Assembly: GCF_002286975.1 (NCBI RefSeq)
Contig: NZ_NSKB01000006.1
Location: 124,001 to 188,000 of the forward strand
Source of the DNA: Halomonas salipaludis
GTDB lineage: Bacteria; Pseudomonadota; Gammaproteobacteria; Pseudomonadales; Halomonadaceae
Direction: 5' to 3'
Length of the DNA: 64,000 nucleotides
Positions 7,943 through 17,064 of this stretch are shown here, piece by piece. The position numbers were made by a program, and so were the translations under genes. Below the pieces are notes generated by a model. That model did no database searches. It was given only the letters and a program-made list of their open reading frames with translations, and had not been told where the DNA came from. How positions within the stretch are numbered: position 1 is the stretch's first letter; the number at the start of each line of letters is the position of its first letter.

Positions 7943-9463
7943 ATGCTGCAATTGCGTCCACTCCGCTATGCGATTTCCGTTGCCCTATTGGGCTGCCTGG
8001 CATCCCCGGCACTGGCCGGCAAGGCCAACGACACCCTGGTCTATGCCTCCGACAGCGAGCCGGAAAACGTAAGCCCCTACCACAACAATCTGCGCGAGGG
8101 GGTGATCCTCGCCCATTTGGCATGGGACACCCTGATCTATCGCAACCCCGACACCCAGGAGTACGAGCCGCGGCTGGCGACGCGCTGGGAGTGGGTCGAC
8201 GACACCACCCTGGAGCTCGAGTTGCGCGAAGGGGTGACGTTTCACAACGGTGAGGCGTTCGATGCCGACGACGTGGCGTTCACCTTCAACTATGCGGTGT
8301 CGCCCGAGTCCCGGGTGGTGACGCGGCAGAACGTCGACTGGATCGAGCGCGTCGAGACGCTCGATGACTATCTCGTCCGCATCCATCTCGGGGCACCTTT
8401 TCCGGCGGCGCTGGAGTATCTCTCCGGCCCGACGCCGATCTACCCCGCCGAGTATTTCCAGGAAGTGGGGCTCGAGGGCTTCAGCCGCGAGCCGGTGGGT
8501 ACCGGCCCCTATCGGATTACCGCCGTGCGCCCCGGGGATGGCGTCAGCCTGACCCGCTTCGAGGAGTACTTCGAGGAGAGCCCCATCGGCCAGCCGCAGA
8601 TCGGCAATATCGAGTTCAAGGCGATCGCCGACGAGGACTCGCGCATGGCGCAGCTGATGTCGGGACAGGTCGACTGGATCTGGCGGGTACCGGCAGATCA
8701 GGCCGAGTCGCTCGAGCGCATGCCCCAGATCAGCGTGCTGGGCGACGAGACCATGCGCGTCGGTTACGTTGGGCTGGACGCGGCGACGCGCGACGACTCG
8801 CCGCTGAGCGATCTACGCGTGCGCCAGGCCATCAACCATGCCCTCAACCGCGAAGGCCTGGCCAATGACCTGGTGCGGGGCGGCAGCCAGCCGCTGTATG
8901 CGCCCTGTTTCCCGACCCAGTTCGGCTGCGAGACCCAGGACGTGATCGAGTATGAGTACGATCCCGACAAGGCGCGCGAGCTGCTGGCCGAGGCGGGCTA
9001 TGCCGATGGCTTCGAGATCGATCTGCACGCTTATCGCGAACGCGACTACGCCGAGGCGATGATCGGCGACCTGCGCGCGGTGGGCATCAACGCCAATCTG
9101 CGTTTCATGACCTCGCCAGCCCTGCTCGAGCTGCAGCGCAGTGGGCGTACCGACATGGCGTTCAAGGCCTGGGGCTCGTTCTCGATCAACGACGTCTCGG
9201 CCTTCACCAGCGTCTATTTCAATGGTGGCGTTGACGACCTGTGGCAGGACGCCCAGGTGCAGGAGTGGCTGAGCATCGCCGACAACTCCGTCGATCCCGA
9301 GGTGCGCCGCCAGCACTACCGCCAGGCCCTGGCGCGCATCTCCGAGCAGGCCTACTGGGCGCCGCTGTTCTCCTACTCCACCTACTACGCGCATACCGCC
9401 GACCTCGATTTCACCGCTTATCCCGACGAGTTGCCGCGCTTCTACGAAGCGAGCTGGAAGTAA
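7943..9463 (+). CDS. Peptide/oligopeptide ABC transporter substrate-binding protein (SBP family 5)
   Basis: A 506-residue periplasmic binding protein of the DppA/OppA type. The signal sequence covers residues 1-25. It can be read either as signal peptidase I cleavage after SPALA or as a lipobox ending at C18 (ALLGC). The mature protein opens with the family strand DTLVYASDSEPENVSPYHNN and contains LREGVTFHNGEAFDADDVAFTF near residues 94-115, a family-5 hallmark. It is the first gene of the operon and delivers substrate to the permeases encoded by the next two genes. The two M20 peptidases downstream make a peptide or N-acylated amino acid likely. Confidence 0.88.
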   Translation: MLQLRPLRYAISVALLGCLASPALAGKANDTLVYASDSEPENVSPYHNNLREGVILAHLAWDTLIYRNPDTQEYEPRLATRWEWVDDTTLELELREGVTFHNGEAFDADDVAFTFNYAVSPESRVVTRQNVDWIERVETLDDYLVRIHLGAPFPAALEYLSGPTPIYPAEYFQEVGLEGFSREPVGTGPYRITAVRPGDGVSLTRFEEYFEESPIGQPQIGNIEFKAIADEDSRMAQLMSGQVDWIWRVPADQAESLERMPQISVLGDETMRVGYVGLDAATRDDSPLSDLRVRQAINHALNREGLANDLVRGGSQPLYAPCFPTQFGCETQDVIEYEYDPDKARELLAEAGYADGFEIDLHAYRERDYAEAMIGDLRAVGINANLRFMTSPALLELQRSGRTDMAFKAWGSFSINDVSAFTSVYFNGGVDDLWQDAQVQEWLSIADNSVDPEVRRQHYRQALARISEQAYWAPLFSYSTYYAHTADLDFTAYPDELPRFYEASWK

Positions 9464-9529
9464 CGGCGCTGGCGATCTTTCACTGATCAACGGGGCCGCG
9501 GTATCGCGGCGGCCCGGGAGTGAGACATC

Positions 9530-10447
9530 ATGGGATCATTCATCTTCAAGCGAAGCCTGCTGGCGCTGTGCGTGGCGCTGACCATTTCGGTGCTCTGCTT
9601 CGGCCTGCTACAGCTTTCCGGCGACCTGGCGGTGGCCATCGGTGGGCCGGAGGCCACCGCCGAGCAGGTCGAGCGGATCCGCGTCGAGTATGGGCTCGAC
9701 CGTCCCGTGGTCGAGCAGTTCGCCAGCTGGCTATGGGGGGCGATACAGCTCGACTTCGGGCGCTCCTACTACTACCAGAGCTCGGTGATGGACCTGGTCG
9801 TCGAGCGTCTGCCGGTGACTATGACGCTCGGGGTGCTGTCGCTGGCCATCGCCATCGGCGTTTCGATTCCGCTGGGCGTGGCAGCTGCCCTGATGCGCGG
9901 TAGCTGGGTTGATCGCCTGGCGATGGCCATCGCCGTGACCGGCCAGGCGATGCCGAACTTCTGGTTCGGCCTGACCCTGATCATCCTCTTCGCGGTCAAC
10001 CTGCAGTGGCTACCGGCGGCCGGCAGCGAAAGCTGGCAAGGCTTCGTGCTGCCGGCCATCGCCCTGGGCTACTACGCCACCCCGGCGATGATGCGCCTGA
10101 CACGCAGCGGCATGCTCGAGGTGCTGGCGTCGGATTACGTGCGCACGGCGAGGGCCAAGGGGCTGCGTACCGGCACGGTGGTCTTCAAGCACGCGCTGCG
10201 CAACGCCGTGATTCCCGTGGTGGCCCTGGCGGCGGTGGAGCTGGGATTCATGCTCGGCGGCTCGGTGGTGATCGAGACGGTGTTCTCGCTGCGCGGGCTG
10301 GGGCAGTTGGCCTGGAACTCCATCTCGCGCAACGACTACCCGGTGGTGCAGGCCGTGGTGCTGATCATCGCGCTGTTCTACATCGTGCTGACCCTGCTGG
10401 CGGACATTCTCAACGCCGTGCTGGATCCGCGGCTACGTGCCCGCTAA
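9530..10447 (+). CDS. Peptide ABC transporter permease, DppB type
   Basis: A 305-residue inner-membrane permease with six predicted helices. The N-terminus (FKRSLLALCVALTISVLCFGLLQLSGD) is typical of DppB/OppB. The EAA-type coupling loop lies near 195-225 (VRTARAKGLRTGTVVFKHALRNAVIPV) and would dock on the ATPases. The start at 9530 follows a GGGAGTGAGACATC leader. It pairs with the DppC-type permease 10 bp downstream. Confidence 0.88.
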   Translation: MGSFIFKRSLLALCVALTISVLCFGLLQLSGDLAVAIGGPEATAEQVERIRVEYGLDRPVVEQFASWLWGAIQLDFGRSYYYQSSVMDLVVERLPVTMTLGVLSLAIAIGVSIPLGVAAALMRGSWVDRLAMAIAVTGQAMPNFWFGLTLIILFAVNLQWLPAAGSESWQGFVLPAIALGYYATPAMMRLTRSGMLEVLASDYVRTARAKGLRTGTVVFKHALRNAVIPVVALAAVELGFMLGGSVVIETVFSLRGLGQLAWNSISRNDYPVVQAVVLIIALFYIVLTLLADILNAVLDPRLRAR

Positions 10448-10457
10448 GGAGAGCGTC

Positions 10458-11357
10458 ATGAACGATTCCCTGATATCGACGCCCGGTGCCGTGGCGGACG
10501 GCACATGGCCGCGCTTCACGCGTGCCGTGCTTGGGCATCGCGGGCTGGCGCTGGGTGCCGCCATCGTCACGCTGCTGTTACTCGCCGCCTTGCTGGCGCC
10601 CTGGCTGGCCCCCCACGACCCCTATCTGCAGAACACCGCCAACCGCATGGTGCTTCCGGTGTGGCACGAAGCGGGCAGCTGGGAACATCCGCTGGGCACC
10701 GACAGGCTGGGGCGCGATTATCTCAGCCGCCTGATCTACGGTACGCGCATCTCGCTGTTCATCGGCCTGGTCGCGGCGCTGATCTCGGGGCTGATCGGCT
10801 CCACCCTGGGGGTGTTGGCGGGCTACTTCGGCGGCCGCGTCGATGCCGTGATCAGCTACCTGCTCACCACCCGCCTGGCCATGCCGGTGGTGCTGGTGGC
10901 GCTGGCCATGGCCTCGCTGATCGGCGGTTCGCTAATCACGGTGACCCTGCTATTGGGTTTGCTGCTGTGGGACCGCTTCGCGGTGGTGGCGCGCTCCGCC
11001 ACCCTACAGCTGCGCGACGCCGAGTACGTCCAGGCGGCGCGAGCGCTGGGCTGCCCCTTGCATCACATCCTGCTGCGCGAGGTGCTGCCCAATATCGCCG
11101 CGGCGCTGATCGTGGTCGCCACCCTGGAGGTGGCCAATGCCATCCTGCTCGAAGCGACCCTGTCGTTCCTGGGCATGGGGGTGCAGCCGCCGTTGCCCTC
11201 GTGGGGGCTGATGATCGCCGAGGGCAAGTCCTACATGTTCTTCCAACCCTGGGTGATCGCCATTCCCGGCAGCGCACTGTTCGTGCTGGTGCTGGCGATC
11301 AACCTGCTGGGCGATGGTTTGCGCGACATCAGCGCGCCGGGAGGTCGAAATGAGTGA
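10458..11357 (+). CDS. Peptide ABC transporter permease, DppC type
   Basis: A 299-residue permease. A cytoplasmic N-terminal stretch is followed by a first helix (ALGAAIVTLLLLAALLAPWL), the DppC/OppC hallmark PLGTDRLGRDYLSRLIYG near 78-95, and the EAA loop (YVQAARALGCPLHHILLREVLPN) near 190-215. I set the start at 10458, ten bases after the previous stop, because AGGAG precedes it; an in-frame ATG-less extension to 10437 overlaps the upstream gene. Its last codons overlap the next gene by 8 bp. Confidence 0.88.
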   Translation: MNDSLISTPGAVADGTWPRFTRAVLGHRGLALGAAIVTLLLLAALLAPWLAPHDPYLQNTANRMVLPVWHEAGSWEHPLGTDRLGRDYLSRLIYGTRISLFIGLVAALISGLIGSTLGVLAGYFGGRVDAVISYLLTTRLAMPVVLVALAMASLIGGSLITVTLLLGLLLWDRFAVVARSATLQLRDAEYVQAARALGCPLHHILLREVLPNIAAALIVVATLEVANAILLEATLSFLGMGVQPPLPSWGLMIAEGKSYMFFQPWVIAIPGSALFVLVLAINLLGDGLRDISAPGGRNE

Positions 11358-12372
11358 GCCAGCCATGCCACTGCTGACGGTCAACAAGCTGCGCGTCGAC
11401 CTGCCGGTCGACGCCGGGACGCTGCATGCCGTGCGCGGCATCGATTTTCATGTCGAGCGCGGCGAGATGCTGTGTCTGGTCGGCGAGTCGGGCTGCGGCA
11501 AGTCGATGACCTCGCTGGCGCTGATGGGGCTGTTGCCGCGCCGGGCGCGGGTCACGGCCGAGAGTTTGCGTTTCGATGGCATGGAGCTGCTGGGCCTGAC
11601 GGAGCGGGCCCGCAGCGACTTGCGCGGCGCGCGCATGGCGATGATCTTCCAGGAGCCGATGACCGCTCTCAACCCGGCGTATACGCTGGGCAACCAGCTC
11701 TGCGAGGCGCTGCGTCGCCATCGCCGGGTGAGCCGCGGCGAAGCCCGTGAACGGGCCGTGTATCTGCTGGAGCGGGTCGGCATCAGTGCTGCCGCCGAGC
11801 GTATGGACCAGTACCCGCACCAGCTCTCGGGCGGCCTGCGCCAGCGGGTGATGATCGCCATGGCGCTGATGTGCGAACCCGACCTGATCATTGCCGATGA
11901 GCCGACCACGGCGCTTGATGTCACCATCCAGGCGCAGATCCTGCGGCTGCTGCGCGACCTGCAGCGCGAGTTCGGCACCGCGGTGATCTTCATCACCCAT
12001 GACCTGGGGGTGGTGGCACGCATCGCCGACCGAGTGGCGGTGATGTATGCCGGCGAGGTGATCGAAACGGCAAGCGCCGAGGCGCTCTTCGCGGCTCCCA
12101 GTCATCCCTACACCCAGGGGCTTTTGAACTGTATTCCGGCTCCTGGCAAGACCCCTCCAGGTAGTCGCCTGCAGGCGATACCCGGGGTGGTGCCGAGTCT
12201 GGTTGGAGCGGTCGAGGGCTGCGCCTTTCGCAATCGCTGCCCGCTGGCCGAGGCTGCGTGCGAGACGCCTCCACCGCAGACTCGCATCGCCGCCGGGCAT
12301 GTCGCACGCTGCCATTTCGCCACGCGCTTGGCCGATCCTTCCCGCCAACCACAGCCTAAGGTGATGTCATGA
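11350..12372 (+). CDS. Peptide ABC transporter ATPase, DppD type
   Basis: A 340-residue ATP-binding subunit with Walker A GESGCGKS at residues 45-52, Q-loop ([11 protein letters not shown]), signature LSGGLRQR and Walker [14 protein letters not shown]. The C-terminal oligo_HPY region carries the cysteine pattern [15 protein letters not shown] that is typical of Dpp/Opp ATPases. The start at 11350 has GGAGG seven bases upstream and overlaps the end of the permease gene. It works as a heterodimer with the next ATPase. Confidence 0.9.
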   Translation: MSEPAMPLLTVNKLRVDLPVDAGTLHAVRGIDFHVERGEMLCLVGESGCGKSMTSLALMGLLPRRARVTAESLRFDGMELLGLTERARSDLRGARMAMIFQEPMTALNPAYTLGNQLCEALRRHRRVSRGEARERAVYLLERVGISAAAERMDQYPHQLSGGLRQRVMIAMALMCEPDLIIADEPTTALDVTIQAQILRLLRDLQREFGTAVIFITHDLGVVARIADRVAVMYAGEVIETASAEALFAAPSHPYTQGLLNCIPAPGKTPPGSRLQAIPGVVPSLVGAVEGCAFRNRCPLAEAACETPPPQTRIAAGHVARCHFATRLADPSRQPQPKVMS

Positions 12373-13367
12373 TGCTTGCGACCGAACCCACCCAGGTGCC
12401 GTCGGCGGGGGGGGAGCAACCATGCGCCCTGGAACTCCGGGCTCTGTCTAAGAGCTTTACCCTGGGCAGTGGATTATTGCGTAAGGGACGCAAGCTGCAC
12501 GCCGTCAGCGAGGTGTCGCTGCGCGTGCCTCGCGGCCAGGTCATGGGCCTGGTGGGGGAGTCGGGGTGCGGCAAGAGCACGCTGGCCAAGATGCTGTTGG
12601 GGCTGACATCGCCCACTGCCGGCGAGGTGCTGGTAGACGGTCGGCCGATCGCAGGTGCCAACCAGAAGGCGCTGGCTCGCCATATTCAGCCGATCTTCCA
12701 GGACCCATACTCATCGCTCAATCCCCGCCAGCGGATCGCCCAGATCGTCGGCTTGCCGCTGCGCGTCCATGGTATTGGCAGCCCCAAGGAGCAGGCCGCC
12801 AGGGTAGCCGAGATGCTCGATCTGGTCGGCCTGCCGGGGCGCGCTGCACGGCAGTACCCCGGGCAACTCTCGGGTGGCCAGCGCCAGCGGGTGGCCATCG
12901 CCCGGGCCTTGATCATGCGCCCCGCCCTGGTGATCTGCGACGAGCCCACCTCGGCGCTGGATGTCTCGGTACAGGCGCAGATCCTCAACCTGCTGCTCGA
13001 CCTCAAGGAGGCGTTCGGCCTCACCTATCTGTTCATCAGTCACGACCTCGCGGTAGTCGAGCATCTCGCCGACCGGCTGGCGGTGATGTACCTCGGGCGC
13101 ATCGTCGAGGAGGGTAGCCGCGAGCAAATCTTCGGCGCCCCGCGCCATCCCTACACCCGGGCGCTGCTGGCCTCGGCGCTGACCCCAGAGCCCGGCCTCG
13201 GCGTGCCGGACATCGGTCTGGGTTGCGGACAGCCCGACCCCAGCGCGCCGCCCTCCGGCTGTGCTTTTCACCCGCGCTGCCCGCTGGCCGAGGCGAACTG
13301 TGAAAGGCACCGGCCATCCTTGAATGACGCCGAGGGCGGGGGGCGCGTTGCCTGCCACCTGGCGTGA
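12369..13367 (+). CDS. Peptide ABC transporter ATPase, DppF type
   Basis: A 332-residue partner ATPase. Walker [10 protein letters not shown] lies at residues 63-71, followed by the Q-loop (IFQDPYSSLNPRQ), signature LSGGQRQR and Walker B VICDEPTSALDV. The C-terminal HPY segment ends GCAFHPRCPLAEANC. An N-terminal extension of about 20 residues precedes the first strand. Its ATG overlaps the stop of the DppD-type gene (ATGATG at 12369), so the two subunits are probably made together. Confidence 0.9.
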   Translation: MMLATEPTQVPSAGGEQPCALELRALSKSFTLGSGLLRKGRKLHAVSEVSLRVPRGQVMGLVGESGCGKSTLAKMLLGLTSPTAGEVLVDGRPIAGANQKALARHIQPIFQDPYSSLNPRQRIAQIVGLPLRVHGIGSPKEQAARVAEMLDLVGLPGRAARQYPGQLSGGQRQRVAIARALIMRPALVICDEPTSALDVSVQAQILNLLLDLKEAFGLTYLFISHDLAVVEHLADRLAVMYLGRIVEEGSREQIFGAPRHPYTRALLASALTPEPGLGVPDIGLGCGQPDPSAPPSGCAFHPRCPLAEANCERHRPSLNDAEGGGRVACHLA

Positions 13368-13408
13368 GCGTGCCACTCCAATCTCTAACTGTGAATCAGG
13401 AGCTTGCC

Positions 13409-14818
13409 ATGTCGCGCGAACGAGCGCTGGATAACGCCCGCCACCACTTCGATAGCGGTGCCCTGCAACGACGGCTGGAGGCGCGTGTGGCGGTGCCCAG
13501 TGAGAGCCAGGTAGCGGGGCGCCTCGATGAGCTGCAGCGTTACCTCGACGAGCAGGTCGTGCCCGACATCGAGGCCCTCGGGTTCGACTGGGAGATCGTC
13601 GATAACCCGGTGGCCGGGTTCGGCCCCTTCCTGATCGCCGAGCGTATCGAGCCGGATGCCGCCCTGAGCGTACTGACCTATGGCCACGGCGACGTGGTAC
13701 GCGGTTACGACGACCGCTGGCGTGAGGGGCTATCGCCATGGCGTATCACCCGGGAGGGCGACCGCTGGTATGGCCGCGGCACGGCGGACAACAAGGGCCA
13801 GCACAGCATCAACCTGGCGGCGCTGGCGTGTGCCCTCGAGGCGTGCGACGGTCGGCTCGGCTACAACGTCAAGCTGGTGATCGAGATGGGCGAGGAGACC
13901 GGCTCACCGGGCCTGAAGGAGATCTGCCGACGCCACCGCGAGCGACTCGCCGCCGATCTCTTCATCGCCTCTGACGGGCCACGGCTGAACGCCGATTCAC
14001 CGACGCTGTTCCTGGGCTCGCGGGGCTCGTTCAATTTCGACCTGCGGCTGTGCGCCAGGGAAGGCGCCCACCACTCGGGAAACTGGGGCGGGGTGCTGAA
14101 GAACCCCGCTGTGCGCCTGGCCAACGCCCTGGCGACGCTGGTCGATGCCAATGGCGTGATTCAGGTGGAGGGGCTGCGACCGGGGCCCATCCCCAAGGCG
14201 GTACGTGCGGCACTCGCTTCGCTACAGGTCGGTACGGGTGAGAATGCCCCGGCCATCGACCCCGACTGGGGCGAACCGGGCTTGTCGCCGGCGGAACGGC
14301 TGTTTGCCTGGAACACCCTGGAGATCCTGGCGTTCGAAGCCGGCAATCCCAGCGCGCCGGCCAATGCCATCCCGGAGCGTGCCCATGCGCATTGCCAGCT
14401 GCGCTATGTCGTGGGCAGCGACCATACCCGCTTCCTCGAACACCTGCGCCAGCATCTCGACCGTCACGGCTTCGAAGACATCGAGGTGACCCCGGCGCGG
14501 GTGTCGCAGATGGCGGCGACGCGTCTCGACCCGGAAGACCCGTGGGTCGGCTGGGCATTGGCCTCGATGCAGGCGACCAGCGGCAAGGCCCCGACGCTGT
14601 TGCCGAACCTGGGAGGGTCGCTGCCCAATGACGTCTTCGCCGAGACGCTGGAACTGCCTACGTTGTGGGTGCCGCACTCCTATCCGGCCTGCTCGCAGCA
14701 CGCCCCGGACGAGCACCTGCTGGGCAGCGTCGCGCGTGAGGGCCTGCTGCTGATGGCGGGGCTCTGGTGGGACCTGGGTGCCCAGGGGCAGGAGATATTG
14801 AAGGAGAGATCGTCATGA
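13409..14818 (+). CDS. M20-family metallopeptidase (dipeptidase-like)
   Basis: A 469-residue zinc amidohydrolase of the M20 family. Metal-site motifs occur in order: YGHGDVV (first His/Asp), GRGTADNKGQH (bridging Asp), EMGEETGS (catalytic and ligand Glu), SDGPRL, and a final His near HAPDEH. A lid domain with LGSRGSFNFDLRL lies in the middle. I place the start at 13409 because CAGGAG sits seven bases upstream; the GTG at 13364 inside the preceding gene is poorer. It would hydrolyse peptides or N-acyl amino acids brought in by the transporter. The exact substrate is unknown. Confidence 0.82.
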   Translation: MSRERALDNARHHFDSGALQRRLEARVAVPSESQVAGRLDELQRYLDEQVVPDIEALGFDWEIVDNPVAGFGPFLIAERIEPDAALSVLTYGHGDVVRGYDDRWREGLSPWRITREGDRWYGRGTADNKGQHSINLAALACALEACDGRLGYNVKLVIEMGEETGSPGLKEICRRHRERLAADLFIASDGPRLNADSPTLFLGSRGSFNFDLRLCAREGAHHSGNWGGVLKNPAVRLANALATLVDANGVIQVEGLRPGPIPKAVRAALASLQVGTGENAPAIDPDWGEPGLSPAERLFAWNTLEILAFEAGNPSAPANAIPERAHAHCQLRYVVGSDHTRFLEHLRQHLDRHGFEDIEVTPARVSQMAATRLDPEDPWVGWALASMQATSGKAPTLLPNLGGSLPNDVFAETLELPTLWVPHSYPACSQHAPDEHLLGSVAREGLLLMAGLWWDLGAQGQEILKERSS

Positions 14819-16002
14819 CGGCGAGGCTGATGGAGCAGGCATGCAGCTGGCTCGCCGATCAGCGCGAGGCCATGGCCGAGTGCCTGAAGACCCTGGTCGA
14901 GATCGACTCCCACAGCCACGACAAGGCTGGTAACGATGCCGTGGCCGATGTGATCGCCGGCTGGCTCGAGGCCGACGGCATTGAGCTCAAGCGAACATCG
15001 CGACCGCACGCCGGCGATATTCTCGAGGCGCGCCTGGAGGGGACTCAGGCAGGGCATGTGCTGCTGATGGGGCACCGCGATACGGTGTTTCCCACCGGTA
15101 CGGTAGCCCGCCGCGGCTATACCCAGCGGGGCGACCTGGCCTTCGGCCCCGGTGTGGCCGACATGAAGGCCGGGCTGGTGCTGAACTGCTTCGTGCTGCG
15201 CGCCCTGCGCCGCCTGCCTTCGCTGCCGTATCCCGTACATGCGCTGTTCACTGCCGACGAGGAGATCGGTTCCTTGGATGGCCGCGCCTTCATCGAGGAA
15301 GCGGTTCAGGGCGCGCGGGCGGTCTTCAATGCCGAGCCGGGGCGGGTCAGCGGCAATGTGGTCACCGCTCGCAAGGGTGGCGCGGGTTTTCTCATCGAGG
15401 TCGAGGGCCGGGCAGCGCACTCCGGGGTGAATCACGCCGACGGCGCCAGCGCCATCGAGGCGCTGGCACGCAAGATCGTCAAACTTCACGCCCTGACCGA
15501 TCATGCCGCTGGTGTCACCACCAACGTCGGGGTCATCGAGGGTGGCATGTCGCGCAACACCGTGGCCCCCTGGGCCCGCGCCCAGCTCGACGTACGCTTC
15601 GTCAGCGCGTCGCAGCGCGAGCGGCTCTATGCCGACATCGAGGCCATCGTTGCCGAGCAGGAGCTACCAGGTACGAGTGGTTCCCTGACCCGAACCTCCG
15701 CCTTCCTACCGCTGGAAGCGCGCATGAGCGAGGTGCTGTTCGGCCACTACCAGGGGCACGCCGCCAGGCTGGGCTTCGCGGTGGAGGGGGAGTTCACCGG
15801 TGGCTGCTCGGATGCCGGCTTCACCGCCAGCCTGGGTGTGCCGACGCTGTGCGGCGTCGGGCCGGTAGGGGCCAAGATGCACACCGATGAGGAGGTCTGC
15901 CGCCTCGACACCCTGGTGCCTCGCGCCCAGGCGGTGGCGGCCACGCTGCTCGATCTCGGCGACCTGACGGGCGAGGGTGCGAAATCCCCGGTATCTGCGT
16001 AA
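14815..16002 (+). CDS. M20-family peptidase, carboxypeptidase G2/ArgE-like
   Basis: A 395-residue M20 hydrolase, more like glutamate carboxypeptidase than the preceding one. Motifs in order: LLMGHRDTVFPTG, FGPGVADMKAGLV, ALFTADEEIGSLDG, FNAEPGR, a lid domain with AHSGVNHADGASAIEAL, and KMHTDEEVC near the end with the last ligand histidine. The ATG at 14815 overlaps the previous stop (ATGA) and has AAGGAG upstream. It is the last gene of the operon. Two different M20 enzymes in one uptake operon suggest stepwise breakdown of a compound with two amide bonds. Confidence 0.82.
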   Translation: MTARLMEQACSWLADQREAMAECLKTLVEIDSHSHDKAGNDAVADVIAGWLEADGIELKRTSRPHAGDILEARLEGTQAGHVLLMGHRDTVFPTGTVARRGYTQRGDLAFGPGVADMKAGLVLNCFVLRALRRLPSLPYPVHALFTADEEIGSLDGRAFIEEAVQGARAVFNAEPGRVSGNVVTARKGGAGFLIEVEGRAAHSGVNHADGASAIEALARKIVKLHALTDHAAGVTTNVGVIEGGMSRNTVAPWARAQLDVRFVSASQRERLYADIEAIVAEQELPGTSGSLTRTSAFLPLEARMSEVLFGHYQGHAARLGFAVEGEFTGGCSDAGFTASLGVPTLCGVGPVGAKMHTDEEVCRLDTLVPRAQAVAATLLDLGDLTGEGAKSPVSA

Positions 16003-16099
16003 TTCAGGCTGGCTATTCGCCGCGGCTTTTCCGACATTACGGCACATGGAGCCCGCTGCGTAGCGGCGGGAGTGGAGAAAACTTGATGAGGGAATGAGA

Positions 16100-16537
16100 A
16101 TGAAAAGTCGCTTTGCCATCTTGTTGGGATCGCTGGCCGTCGTGCTGATGGGTTGTACCGGCATGGAGCATGCGACGACCCACGACGAGCCGCTGGAAAA
16201 TACCTACTGGAAGCTGACTCGAGTCGGCGATGTCACGCCCGTAGCGGTGGACAACCAGCGCGAGGCGCATTTCGTGCTGCACACCGAGGAGAACCGCGTG
16301 GCGGGCTCCACCGGCTGCAACCGCCTGGCAGGCAGCTACCGGCTGGAGAACGATGCCCTGAGCTTTGGCCCGCTGGTCACCACGCGCATGGCCTGTCTGG
16401 AGGGAGGCGATACCGAGCCGGCTTTTCTTGGCGCACTCGAAGCGACGGCCACCTGGCAGGTCGAAGGTCAGGCACTGACCTTACGCGATGAGTCAGGCGC
16501 AGTCGTGGCGCAGTTCGAAGCGGTGCATCTTTATTGA
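16100..16537 (+). CDS. META-domain lipoprotein (HslJ-like)
   Basis: A 145-residue predicted lipoprotein. The signal sequence ends in a lipobox (VVLMGC) with the lipidated cysteine at about residue 18. A single META domain follows (LENTYWKLTRVGD, then GSTGCNRLAGSYRLENDALSFGPLVTTRMAC). META/HslJ proteins are linked to heat and novobiocin tolerance, with no enzymatic role established. I preferred ATG 16100 over 16094 because GAGGGA then has a six-base spacer. It converges with the GrpB gene, the two stops overlapping. Confidence 0.82.
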   Translation: MKSRFAILLGSLAVVLMGCTGMEHATTHDEPLENTYWKLTRVGDVTPVAVDNQREAHFVLHTEENRVAGSTGCNRLAGSYRLENDALSFGPLVTTRMACLEGGDTEPAFLGALEATATWQVEGQALTLRDESGAVVAQFEAVHLY

Positions 16538-17064
16538 GCGATGACGAAACGCACGAACTCCCCCTTGGCCTGGGTATAGGCCTCGCGGTCCGCTTGGTGG
16601 CGGGAAGCCAGCTCGCGCTTGAGGTCGGCATAGCGTGCGGCCAGCGCCGGGTCGCGGCTCAGAGCGTCGCGGAAGGCGAGTCGCTGGCGCCACAGCTCGC
16701 CGTTGTGCACCACCACATGCAGGTGGTGGGTACGCCGGCCGTTGGCGTGGCGCATGAACCAGCGGCGGTCGCTCAGGCCGGCGTTGAACTCGATCGAGGT
16801 CACGTAGCCGTAATCGAGCATTGGCTCGAACAGGGCGTCGGCCATGGCCATGGAAGCGACCCCGGCCATGACGTCGATGATGGGCTTGGCCGGCATGCCG
16901 GGCATGGCGGTACTGCCAATATGCTGCACGTCGAGCAGCTCGGCGTGGAATCGCTGCAGCAAGCGGTCGCGTTCGGCGGCGTAGCGTGCCGGCCAGGTGG
17001 AATCGTACTCCACCAACTGCACTGGCTCGTCAATGGCCTGCTGCAGCGACTGGGCGTCGTTCAT
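16531..17064 (-). CDS. GrpB/UPF0157 family protein
   Basis: A 177-residue protein of the nucleotidyltransferase-like UPF0157 (GrpB) family. The defining segment HIGSTAMPGMPAKPIIDVMAGV is at about residues 50-71, preceded by VELVEYDSTWPARYAAER. GrpB domains are often fused to CoaE, but here it stands alone. Its reaction is not known. The start overlaps the end of the AraC gene by 35 bp, so it is probably the downstream gene of that transcript. Confidence 0.85.
   Translation of the reverse strand: MNDAQSLQQAIDEPVQLVEYDSTWPARYAAERDRLLQRFHAELLDVQHIGSTAMPGMPAKPIIDVMAGVASMAMADALFEPMLDYGYVTSIEFNAGLSDRRWFMRHANGRRTHHLHVVVHNGELWRQRLAFRDALSRDPALAARYADLKRELASRHQADREAYTQAKGEFVRFVIAQ

Noticed and set aside
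16053-16074. Hairpin CCCGCTGCGTAGCGGCGGG as terminator of the peptidase operon
   Set aside because: The stem is bulged and is not followed by a U-tract, so I did not list it as a terminator.
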